5,994 bases of DNA from NCBI GenBank assembly GCA_937880125.1, contig CALFLU010000005.1:1-5994 (forward strand), read 5' to 3'. Under the pieces are notes generated by a model. It searched no databases, had not been told where the DNA came from, and worked only from the letters and a program-made list of their open reading frames with translations. The position numbers and the translations under genes were made by a program. Of the stretch, positions 1 to 5,378 are shown one piece after another (within the stretch, counting starts at the first letter, position 1; each line of letters starts with the position of its first letter). This DNA is from an uncultured Eubacteriaceae bacterium (GTDB lineage Bacteria > Bacillota > Clostridia > Eubacteriales > UBA1433).

Positions 1-368
1 ATTTGGTTGGAGGGTGGAAATATGCCCATTTCTGATGATGATTTTTGTGGGGGTGCAGGTTGATGAGGTGAAGTTAGTCTATGGGATAACAAATTGGGGG
101 CAGTTAAATTGAATTAGGAGAAAAGGGAATTGCGGGAGGTCAGATTGGATTTAATGGAAAATGGTTGCGGGTAATCAATTTGATAGATGGAGAAACAGAC
201 TGCGGGGAAAAGGGATTGCGGGGTGGTCAATTCGGGCTCAGAAAGATGCAAGTGCGGTCAAAATGGTTTTTAGGAGAAGAAGATTGCAGGCGAAACGGCG
301 GGGAGTTCATTCGGATTCGAAAAGATAGGGGTGGCGGATTTGGCGGAGGGCGAAAATGAAAATGGCTC
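1..368. other. G-rich non-coding stretch upstream of the paralog cluster
   Basis: No convincing gene is visible. Open frames here are short, start at TTG or lack homologous features, and encode Gly/Arg-rich low-complexity peptides. A 13-codon frame at 22-63 has a ribosome-site-like GGAGGG at 9-14 but nothing else supports it. The strand is strongly biased: in the first 240 bases I count about 86 G and 20 C. Short G-rich blocks recur (see the repeat entry). The stretch resembles the G-rich repeat DNA at 5370-5830 in composition. Confidence 0.6.
116..320 (+). repeat. Degenerate G-rich direct repeats
   Basis: Three related blocks begin near 116, 202 and 272. The first has AGGAGAAAAGGGAATTGCGG followed by a GGTCAGATTGG-like segment. 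The second has GGGGAAAAGGGATTGCGGGG followed by GGTCAATTCGGG. The third has AGGAGAAGAAGATTGCAGG followed further on by AGTTCATTCGGATTCG. Spacing is irregular (about 86 then 70 nt). The similarity is by eye and partly compositional, so this may be an old, decayed repeat family and not an active element. Confidence 0.35.
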
Positions 369-411
369 TTGAAAAGGGGTGTTTTGACAAGGTATAATAA
401 GCCTGTATATG
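369..411 (+). promoter_or_regulatory. Two overlapping sigma-70/sigma-A-type promoters for paralog 1
   Basis: One candidate is TTGAAA at 369-374, an 18-nt spacer, and a consensus TATAAT at 393-398. The second is a consensus TTGACA at 384-389, a 16-nt spacer, and TATATG at 406-411. Either would start transcription shortly before the ribosome site at 428. They stand out from the surrounding G-rich DNA. Which is used cannot be decided from sequence. Confidence 0.65.
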
Positions 412-427
412 CAAACAGAATTCACGA

Positions 428-434
428 GAAGGAG
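428..434 (+). promoter_or_regulatory. Ribosome binding site that fixes the start of paralog 1
   Basis: GAAGGAG lies 7 nt before ATG 442. It decides the start, because the main reading frame (from 497) has only a GTG directly behind a T run and no ribosome site. The downstream bases GGAGTCGG are repeated almost exactly before the start region of paralog 3 (GGAGTCGG at 3102-3109). Confidence 0.8.
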
Positions 435-441
435 TCGGAAT

Positions 442-1501
442 ATGAAAAAATTTTTATCGGCACTATTGGTATTATGTTTAGTGGTTTGTTTTTTTTGTGC
501 CTGTGAGTGCGGCGCCGGGGGGAACCTATCGCATTGAAGAGGGCGTTGGCATGACACTGGAGATTCCGCAGGATTGGGTGGTTTTTTCCAGAGATGCTTC
601 ACCGAGTGATCCGGATGTGGAAGGCTATGGCGGTTATGACGTGATGATGAAAGACTTGCAAGACGGAGAGATTTATTTGTCTGCGATCAAGGACGGTCAA
701 GGGTTTGTGATGTTGCAAATTATGAGCGACATTGAAGAATTTGCCCAGATTGACAACTTGACGGAAGAATATATTCGCGCTTCCGAGGCGGAGAAGAAGG
801 AATTTATAGAAGAAATTCAAAACAGCACCGGCAACACGGGGGGCACATTTACGGGGCTGCATTACAGCGATGATGTCAACAAGGTCAACAATTATTTGTA
901 TATAGGATTTATGTTTAATGTCTATGGCAGTGAGATGGAGGCGCAGGTGACGGTCATCAACGGCAAGTTTGTGATGTTTAGCTCCATTCCCACGGGTGGC
1001 GGGGCACTGACGGATACCGAAAAAGCATCTTTTTATCAGATATTATCCACGGTGCGCTATGACAATCAGCTGACGGCCGAAGAGGTGATGGCCAGCGAAG
1101 AAGAGTCCAAAACCAACGGCACGATGATTCTCTTTGTGGTGTTGGGTATTGTGCTGCTTGCGGTGATTGTCATTGTGCTGGTGTTGGTGCGCAAGAAAAA
1201 GCAAACCCCGCCACCCGCAAGCGGGGGCTATGTGCCACCTGTGCAAACACCGCCCACAAGCGGAGGATACGTGCCGCCTGTGCAGACACCGAGTGCACCG
1301 AGCATAGAGCCTGAGGCGACATCAAATGCACCTGAAGGAGTAGCCCAGCAGCCGCCAAGCGTGGAAGCTGTGCAAGAGCCTGCGGGTCAAGGGGTGCAAA
1401 GTGCGCCGCAGAGTGGAGGCAGTGTATTTTGCCGCATGTGCGGAGCGGAGTTGGAGGCTGACAGCGAATTTTGCACGAAGTGCGGAGTGAGTGTGGAATA
1501 G
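442..1501 (+). CDS. Membrane protein paralog 1: exported domain, one TM helix, cytoplasmic zinc ribbon (frameshifted in signal peptide)
   Basis: The function is not recognised. Translation from ATG 442 gives MKKFLSALLVLCLVVCFF, then leaves the main frame and stops after 31 codons. Deleting one T from the T8 run at 489-496 joins it to the long frame and gives a 352-residue protein with a normal signal peptide (likely cut at VSA|APGG). In that restored protein the exported domain covers about residues 23-225. It opens with GMTLEIPQDWVVFSRD, a pattern reminiscent of PsbP/Mog1-like folds (inference, weak), and contains YSDDVNKVNNYLY and VINGK motifs shared by all three paralogs. A membrane helix at about 227-249 is followed by KKK, so the C-terminus should be cytoplasmic. 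The tail is Pro/Gln-rich with two GGYVPPVQTP repeats and ends in a zinc ribbon with Cys 330, 333, 344 and 347. As written, the gene is off unless slippage, phase variation or a sequence error restores it. Confidence 0.85.
489..496 (+). other. T8 homopolymer causing a frameshift in the paralog 1 signal peptide
   Basis: Eight T's lie between G488 and G497. With seven, codons read TGT TTT TTT GTG CCT and the signal peptide runs into the long frame. With eight, translation ends at a TGA about 40 bases later. Homopolymers of this length are slippage-prone, so it could be a switch, a site of transcriptional slippage, or a sequencing error. Confidence 0.8.
1220..1297 (+). repeat. Two in-frame 39-nt repeats encoding SGGYVPPVQTP units
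   Basis: Two adjacent 13-codon units encode SGGYVPPVQTPPT and SGGYVPPVQTPSA in the cytoplasmic linker of paralog 1. Paralog 2 carries the same units separated by other sequence (encoded near 2511 and 2611), so unit number and order have changed between the copies. A proline-rich spacer between membrane and zinc ribbon is the likely physical role (inference). Confidence 0.75.
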
Positions 1502-1510
1502 AAACGAGAG

Positions 1511-1545
1511 GAAAAAGCGCGCAAGTTGGGCGCTTTTTCTGTTTG
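1511..1545 (+). terminator. Rho-independent terminator after paralog 1
   Basis: GAAAAAGCGC at 1511-1520 pairs perfectly with GCGCTTTTTC at 1530-1539 around a 9-nt loop, with the T-rich run in the 3' arm. It begins 9 nt after the stop codon of paralog 1 and suggests that paralog 2 has its own transcript. Confidence 0.75.
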
Positions 1546-1552
1546 CATAGCC

Positions 1553-1567
1553 TTTGAAACATAATAA
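1553..1567 (+). promoter_or_regulatory. Promoter-like module before paralog 2 (TTTGAAACATAATAA)
   Basis: TTTGAAAC followed directly by CATAAT (1560-1565) sits just past the terminator. The same arrangement, TTTGAAAC then TATAAT, precedes paralog 3 at 2936-2952, and TTTTGACA then TATAAT precedes paralog 1 at 383-398. CATAAT is one base from a -10 consensus. I do not see a good -35 box at 16-18 nt, so this is a conserved control element of uncertain type. Confidence 0.4.
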
Positions 1568-1669
1568 CACGACAAAGAGTGACAAAAGGCTGTGTGGGGC
1601 GGAGGGTTTTGTTGTGAAGAAAGCAAAGAGCGTGCAAGGCGGAGCGCGCCGAGCATGGCAGGAGGAAAA

Positions 1670-2881
1670 ATGGAAATCAATTTGCGAAAACACAAAACAA
1701 AAAGACCGACGAAAAATGCAAAGGGCAGGAAAATGGCTGTCAAAGGAGTAAGCATACTCTTTGTGGCGCTGTTGGCGCTTAGCCTGGTGTGCTCGCCGAT
1801 ATTGGCCGCACCCGGGGGAACGTACCGCATTGAAGAAGTGGGTATGACGCTGGAGATTCCGCAGGGGTGGTCGGTAATTACCAGAGACACCTCGCCGGGT
1901 GATCCGGATTTGGCACGACACGGCGGCTATGATGCAGCGATGGATGATTTAAAAGAAGGAAAATTTTATTTATTGGCGATGCATGAAAGCCAAGGATTTA
2001 TTACGCTGCAAATCATTGACGATGTGGGAAGATTTGAAGATATTGACAATTTGACGGAAGAATATTTGCAAGCTTCAGAGTCGGAGAAGCAGTCACTGGC
2101 AGATATAGCCCAAAGATACTTGGTTGGCGAATATGGGGAATTTCAGGGTGCGTATTACAGCGATGATGTGAATAAAGTCAACAACTACGTGTATCTGAGG
2201 TTTTCATTCAATTTGAGCAACACTACGACGGATGAGATGATAACGGTTATCAACGGCAAGACGGTGTTTTTTGACGCTTTTCCTGTTCATGGCTCGACTA
2301 TGACAGAGGCGGAAAGAAATTATTATTATCAGATACTGTCCACGGTGCGCTATGACAACATGTTGACGATAGAGCAGGTGATGGCGGGTGAAGGGCAGTC
2401 TAAGTCAAGCGGCGCAGCGATATGGCTAGTGGTGTTGGGCGCCTTGGCGGTGGCGGCGGTGGTGATTGTGGTGCTGCTGCGCAGGAAAAAGCAGATACCG
2501 CCACCCGCAAGCGGGGGCTATGTGCCACCTGTGCAGACACCGAGTGCACCGAGCATAGAGCCTGAGGCGACATCAAATGTGCCTGAAGAAGCAGCGGTGC
2601 AGACACCGCCCAGCGACGGAGGATACGTGCCACCTGTGCAGACATCGAATATAGAGCCAGGGGAGCCTTTAGAGACACCCAATGTAGCACCTGTACAGCC
2701 ACTCAATGCGGAACCTGTGGAGCCGCTAAGCGTGGAGGCTGTGCAAGAGGCTGCGGGCCCTGAGGTGCAAACAGCGCAAAGTGCGCCGCAGGGTGGAGGC
2801 AGTGTGTTTTGCCGCATGTGCGGAGCAAAGTTGGAGGCGGATAGTGTATTTTGCACGAAGTGCGGGGTGCGCGTGGAATAG
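1670..2881 (+). CDS. Membrane protein paralog 2: exported domain, one TM helix, cytoplasmic zinc ribbon (intact)
   Basis: This is the only fully intact long-form member of the family; its function is not recognised. ATG 1670 is chosen because AGGAGG (1660-1665) lies 4 nt upstream; ATG 1733 is an alternative with a weaker AAGGG site. From 1670 the protein has 403 residues: a basic n-region of about 25, a hydrophobic core at about 27-44 and a cut near SPILA|APGG (after 46). The exported domain spans about 47-248 and shares GMTLEIPQGW, YSDDVNKVNNYVY, VINGK and STVRYDN motifs with paralog 1. A membrane helix lies at about 249-270, followed by RRKKQ. The Pro/Glu-rich tail is about 30 residues longer than in paralog 1, with repeated EP-type segments. 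The zinc ribbon has Cys 381, 384, 395 and 398 (CRMC ... CTKC). Parts of the tail are identical in DNA to paralog 1, far more similar than the exported domains, which suggests gene conversion or recent duplication of that part. Confidence 0.9.
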   Translation: MEINLRKHKTKRPTKNAKGRKMAVKGVSILFVALLALSLVCSPILAAPGGTYRIEEVGMTLEIPQGWSVITRDTSPGDPDLARHGGYDAAMDDLKEGKFYLLAMHESQGFITLQIIDDVGRFEDIDNLTEEYLQASESEKQSLADIAQRYLVGEYGEFQGAYYSDDVNKVNNYVYLRFSFNLSNTTTDEMITVINGKTVFFDAFPVHGSTMTEAERNYYYQILSTVRYDNMLTIEQVMAGEGQSKSSGAAIWLVVLGALAVAAVVIVVLLRRKKQIPPPASGGYVPPVQTPSAPSIEPEATSNVPEEAAVQTPPSDGGYVPPVQTSNIEPGEPLETPNVAPVQPLNAEPVEPLSVEAVQEAAGPEVQTAQSAPQGGGSVFCRMCGAKLEADSVFCTKCGVRVE

Positions 2882-2890
2882 AAAAACAGA

Positions 2891-2920
2891 GGAAAAGGCG
2901 CAATTTGCGTGGTTTTTCGT
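2891..2920 (+). terminator. Weak terminator-like hairpin after paralog 2
   Basis: GGAAAAGGCGC and GCGTGGTTTTTC flank a short loop ten bases after the stop of paralog 2. Only the inner CGC/GCG and the outer A/T stretch pair well, with mismatches between. Its layout matches the stronger terminator after paralog 1 (A-run, GCGC core, T5), so it looks like a diverged copy of it. Confidence 0.4.
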
Positions 2921-2935
2921 GACGGATAGGGCGCG

Positions 2936-2952
2936 TTTGAAACAAATATAAT
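2936..2952 (+). promoter_or_regulatory. Promoter-like module before paralog 3 (TTTGAAACAAATATAAT)
   Basis: A consensus TATAAT at 2947-2952 follows TTTGAAAC at 2936-2943, as in the module before paralog 2. No strong -35 box is seen 16-18 nt upstream. Conservation beside three duplicated genes is the main support. Confidence 0.45.
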
Positions 2953-2973
2953 CATACAACAAAGCCGTCCGCC

Positions 2974-3064
2974 AAGAGGGGGCAACGTGCGGCGGCGGGC
3001 TGTGTTGTGCAAAAGAGGAGGCAACATGCCGCTGCGGCCTGCGGCGGGTGTTGATGTGAAAAAA
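2974..3064 (+). repeat. Imperfect tandem repeat in the paralog 3 leader
   Basis: AAGAGGGGGCAACGTGCGGC (2974 on) and AAGAGGAGGCAACATGCCGC (about 3013 on) start two related GC-rich segments. Both continue into GCGGCGGG, a TGTTG-type block and an A-run. A looser relative (GGCGGAGGG then TTGTGAAGAAAGC) lies at 1600-1625 before paralog 2. The second copy includes AGGAGG (3016-3021) before a 15-codon frame, MPLRPAAGVDVKKNE, whose end overlaps ATG 3066. It may be a leader peptide or chance. Confidence 0.4.
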
Positions 3065-3065
3065 A

Positions 3066-3917
3066 ATGAATAATGACCTGATGACAGGCGACAAAACAAG
3101 AGGAGTCGGCCGTGAAAAAAGAGGAAAAACGATCGATAGGGCAGCGGGTATGCTCTTTGCGGCGCTGCTGGCGCTTTGGTTGATATGCGCACCGATATTT
3201 GCGGCGCCGGGGGGCAGCTACACCGTTGAGGAGGGCGTGGGGCTGCATGTGGACATTGATGCCGATTGGATTGTCTTTACGAAACAAACGGCCGAAGACG
3301 ACGGCGACATTGCAAAATACGGCGACTATCAAACGCTGATGGCGGATATGGAAAAAGACGGCGTGTCGCTGCTTGCCTATCACCGCACCAAGGGCGTGGT
3401 GCTCATTGCCGTTGACGAAAACAGCGAGGAATTGAAAAAAATCAAAAACTTGACCGATGTGTATGTGCGCATGAGCGAGAAGGAAAAAGAGGCGCTTAAA
3501 GAAGAGATTAAGCAAGAAGCGAGGCAGGAACAAGGCAGGGTGGTGGGCTTGTATTTCAGCGATGAAGTGAACAAGAAAAACAACTATGTCTATGTGCATA
3601 TCGAATATACGATGGGTGAAAAAAAGCTGCAAAGCTATGCCACGGTGATCAACGGAAAGCTTGTGAGTTTTACGCACTATCCCCTGGTGGGCAGTGAGGT
3701 GAGCGAAGCAGATAAGACGGCGCTGCTTGCCATGCTTGGCGGGGCGCACTATGACAACCAGCCCACGGTGGAGCAGGCAGCGGCCAACATCGTCGCACAA
3801 AAGGCCCACAATGCGGCGCGGCTTAGGGTTGGGGCGATAGCGGCGGGGTTGATTTTGGCAATGGTGGCGCTGTATCGCACCATGCACCGCAAGGAGAAGC
3901 GACAGCGGCAGGGCTAG
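3066..3917 (+). CDS. Membrane protein paralog 3: exported domain and one TM helix, no zinc ribbon
   Basis: This is a shorter family member of unknown role. From ATG 3066 it has 283 residues, but no ribosome site precedes that start. A better site, AGAGGAG (3099-3105), precedes GTG 3112, and GGAGTCGG plus TGAAAAAA there match the start of paralog 1. GTG 3112 is out of frame by one base; one more A in the A6 run (3115-3120) would give VKKRGKTIDRAAGMLF and a normal signal peptide. Numbered from 3066, the signal hydrophobic core is about 29-42 with a cut near APIFA|APGG. The exported domain is about 47-250 and has the family motifs FSDEVNKKNNYVYV, VINGK and HYDNQPTVEQ. A membrane helix at about 252-270 ends in a short basic tail (HRKEKRQRQG). 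It is richer in Lys/Glu than its paralogs. The lack of proline-rich tail and zinc ribbon suggests either loss or a partner role. Confidence 0.85.
   Translation: MNNDLMTGDKTRGVGREKRGKTIDRAAGMLFAALLALWLICAPIFAAPGGSYTVEEGVGLHVDIDADWIVFTKQTAEDDGDIAKYGDYQTLMADMEKDGVSLLAYHRTKGVVLIAVDENSEELKKIKNLTDVYVRMSEKEKEALKEEIKQEARQEQGRVVGLYFSDEVNKKNNYVYVHIEYTMGEKKLQSYATVINGKLVSFTHYPLVGSEVSEADKTALLAMLGGAHYDNQPTVEQAAANIVAQKAHNAARLRVGAIAAGLILAMVALYRTMHRKEKRQRQG
3099..3120 (+). promoter_or_regulatory. Conserved ribosome site, GTG and A6 run suggesting the ancestral start of paralog 3
   Basis: AGAGGAG lies 6 nt before GTG 3112, and GGAGTCGG (3102-3109) plus TGAAAAAA match the paralog 1 start. The GTG frame runs to a stop after 23 codons and misses the main frame by one base. 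A seventh A would restore it. Confidence 0.5.
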
Positions 3918-4273
3918 GGCAGGCAGCAATACAGGGCGGTATGGGAAAAAGTGTGACAGAAAGCAAACAACAAAAGGTGGCGGTGCGGAGAGCGTGCAAA
4001 AACACGTGAAACAAACCGAGCAACGACAAAAAATTCACGCACAAAGAGGTGCGAACAAAGGGCAGAAAAGAGCGGGCAGCGGCGCAGAGGTTGAAAAAGG
4101 CAGAAGGGTCAATGAATCGCGACAAGAACAGGAATCGTTGCAAAAGGAGCGGGGCGGTCATTGCATCGAAAGATGGCGCAAGGTGGCGACGGAATAGGGG
4201 ATCCTCTCGTTTTTGAGGCAGCTTTAGTAACCGAAATCAGAGAGCGAACCGCGAAAAAAAACAGGGAATGAAC
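3918..4273. other. Purine-rich stretch with no convincing gene
   Basis: This stretch is rich in A and G and contains short frames that encode basic, low-complexity peptides: 22 codons from ATG 3941, 67 from GTG 3994 and 34 from ATG 4111. None has a recognisable motif, and none extends a neighbouring gene. No clear terminator is seen after paralog 3; a CCTC/GAGG pair around T5 at about 4203-4218 is too short. The most likely reading is spacer or decayed sequence. Confidence 0.45.
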
Positions 4274-4366
4274 ATGAAAAAGAAAAACAGGCGGCGTTTG
4301 CACAAGGTGTGCGGAGGCTGCAAGGCATATAGGGAAAAAAACAGAGAAAACGGAGGACAAACATGA
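4274..4366 (+). CDS. Possible 30-residue basic peptide with CGGC, ATGA-coupled to the lipoprotein gene
   Basis: ATG 4274 opens a frame of 30 codons rich in Lys/Arg (MKKKNRRRLHKV...) with a CGGC pair in the middle. An AGGG-type site at 4263-4266 is 7 nt upstream. Its TGA (4364-4366) overlaps the ATG of the lipoprotein gene at 4363 in the classic ATGA form, and its last codons contain that gene's ribosome site GGAGG. This would allow translational coupling. Nothing shows that the peptide itself has a function, and A/G-rich DNA readily gives such frames. Confidence 0.3.
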   Translation: MKKKNRRRLHKVCGGCKAYREKNRENGGQT

Positions 4367-5067
4367 ACGAAGAGAGAAGAAACAAGGGGTGCAAGAGAGG
4401 AAAAAGACAGCGCATCTTGGCGTTGTGTGCGGCGGTGCTGTGTTGTGCGGTGCTGTTGGCAGGCTGCGGCGGCGGTGCGGTGAGCATGGAGGAGATGGAC
4501 CCGCGCGGGATATCAAAAGGGGGTGTGATCGGCGGCAGCCTGGCGGCGCAGTTGCAGGGCCTTAGCGAGGGCAAGGATTATGACAAGGAAGACTTTGTCT
4601 ATGAAGATGAGTTTGCCGATCAGTCTTATTCCACCTACAAAATCGTCAACGGACCTGATGTGGTGTATATGGGCATGAAGGGTGAAAATGTCAGCGGTGT
4701 GGAATATGACATGCCTTATCAGCAAGACAAAATTGACAGGGCGGGATACTGGGTTGACTTTGGCGACAGCTCCCCTGAGTTTATTGCCGGAGAGACGAAG
4801 AAGGTTTATAATTCGTTGAAGAAAATCTACGGCGAGGAGGGGGATTGCGTGATTTATTTTTCGGATGCCGAAAACATCGAATTTCTTGACAGCGATTTTG
4901 CGGAGATAGAAAAAAACATCAAGGCAAAGACGCCGGGGATGTATCAGATGTCTTGGCTCAAAGACGGCCTGCGCGTTAACTTTACAATAACGTTTTTCCC
5001 GGAGATGTTTCATTCGGGCGGAGGGTTATGGTTTACGCCTGAAGTGTGGCAGGGGGGAAGCCTATAA
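4363..5067 (+). CDS. Putative lipoprotein of unknown function
   Basis: The protein has 234 residues. GGAGG at 4352-4356 lies 6 nt before ATG 4363, which supports this start. The n-region is strongly basic (RRNKGCKRGKRQR), a hydrophobic core covers about 18-33, and the lipobox LLAG|C places the lipidated Cys at 35. The mature protein should sit on the outer face of the membrane. It is acidic, with features such as GGVIGGSLAAQLQG after the anchor, DFVYEDEFADQSYSTYKIVNG, and a C-terminal DGLRVNFTITFFPE strand-like segment. No family or catalytic motif is recognised, and it is not clearly homologous to the three paralogs upstream. The last 14 residues, GLWFTPEVWQGGSL, and the stop are related in DNA to three repeat copies downstream (GLWFAAEMWQGGSV in two of them). 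The C-terminus may therefore have been supplied by, or have seeded, that repeat. Confidence 0.85.
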   Translation: MNEERRNKGCKRGKRQRILALCAAVLCCAVLLAGCGGGAVSMEEMDPRGISKGGVIGGSLAAQLQGLSEGKDYDKEDFVYEDEFADQSYSTYKIVNGPDVVYMGMKGENVSGVEYDMPYQQDKIDRAGYWVDFGDSSPEFIAGETKKVYNSLKKIYGEEGDCVIYFSDAENIEFLDSDFAEIEKNIKAKTPGMYQMSWLKDGLRVNFTITFFPEMFHSGGGLWFTPEVWQGGSL

Positions 5068-5107
5068 ACCATCTCTTCTCGCTGCGCGAGAAGAGATGGT
5101 TTATGGG
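5061..5107. repeat. 22-bp hairpin spanning the lipoprotein stop codon
   Basis: The arms 5061-5082 and 5086-5107 pair over 22 positions with one G-T pair and a 3-nt TGC loop. The inner arm is CTTCTCGC, loop TGC, GCGAGAAG. The stop TAA (5065-5067) lies inside the left arm. No T-run follows on either strand, so a classic terminator is unlikely. It may protect the mRNA 3' end, or be a palindromic repeat unit. Confidence 0.85.
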
Positions 5108-5163
5108 GCGGGGGTTATGGTTTGCTGCTGAGAAGCGGCAGGGAGGAAGTGTGTAATTGACTT

Positions 5164-5184
5164 TCTTCTCGCTGCGCGAGAAGA
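5164..5184. repeat. Hairpin 2 of the array
   Basis: TCTTCTCGC and GCGAGAAGA pair around TGC, and one G-U and one T-A pair could extend the stem. The outer left arm of hairpin 1 (AAACCATC) is replaced here by AATTGACTT, so the stem is shorter. Confidence 0.75.
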
Positions 5185-5254
5185 GATGGTTTGTGGGGCG
5201 GCGGGCTATGGTTTGCTGCTGAGATGTGGCAGGGAGGAAGTGTGTAATTGACTG

Positions 5255-5275
5255 TCTTCTCGCTGCGCGAGAAGA
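5255..5275. repeat. Hairpin 3 of the array
   Basis: It has the same 9-bp core as hairpin 2, TCTTCTCGC/GCGAGAAGA around TGC. It differs from hairpin 2 by a T to G change just outside the stem (ACTG versus ACTT). Confidence 0.75.
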
Positions 5276-5342
5276 GATGGTTTGTGGGGCGGCGGGCTAT
5301 GGTTTGCTGCTGAGATGTGGCAGGGAGGAAGTGTGTAATTGA

Positions 5343-5369
5343 CTTTCTTCTCGCTGCGCGAGAAGAAAG
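5343..5369. repeat. Hairpin 4 of the array
   Basis: CTTTCTTCTCGC and GCGAGAAGAAAG pair perfectly over 12 bp around TGC. The right arm changed from GAAGAGATGG to GAAGAAAGG, which restores pairing with the changed left arm and hints at selection for the stem. A degenerate fifth unit without a clear stem follows at about 5517-5564 (GCTTTTTGCGCTGTGAGAAG). Confidence 0.75.
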
Positions 5370-5378
5370 GTATATGGG

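Larger units (their letters stand above)
5018..5338 (+). repeat. Tandem array of ~91-nt units related to the lipoprotein gene 3' end
   Basis: A 50-nt segment at the end of the lipoprotein gene (5018-5067) recurs at 5108-5156, 5198-5247 and 5289-5338, each time ending in TAA. Ends are spaced 89, 91 and 91 nt. The second and third downstream units are almost identical; my alignment of 5198-5247 with the gene end gives 39 of 50 matches. In the gene's own frame the copies read GLWFAAEKRQGGSV or GLWFAAEMWQGGSV. Between copies lie the hairpins listed separately. There is no ribosome site or full gene in a unit, so they are probably untranslated duplicates or a repeat element that overlaps the gene. 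Confidence 0.85.

Noticed and set aside
1614..1751. 45-codon frame from GTG 1614 with GGAGGG at 1601-1606
   Set aside because: The ribosome site is good, but the peptide is basic, motif-free and overlaps the start of paralog 2. It may be a leader or remnant of an older start, with too little support to annotate.
1322..1921. Long minus-strand frames opposite the ends of paralogs 1 and 2
   Set aside because: They cross the terminator and start of real genes, lack ribosome sites, and overlap one another in several frames.
2952..3929. Minus-strand 325-codon frame opposite paralog 3
   Set aside because: It mirrors the coding strand of a gene with clear paralogs, signal peptide and helix. Its product is His/Arg/Cys-rich without motifs, typical of an antisense shadow.
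3994..4197. 67-codon frame from GTG 3994
   Set aside because: Low-complexity Lys/Arg/Gln/Glu composition follows from A/G-rich DNA, with no motif and only a poor ribosome site.
5061..5107. Hairpin 1 as a rho-independent terminator
   Set aside because: No U-tract follows on either strand; G-rich sequence follows instead. A termination role is not excluded but the sequence does not show it.
5018..5370. CRISPR-like array
   Set aside because: The units are nearly identical over their whole 91 nt, with no variable spacers, and the first lies in a coding region.
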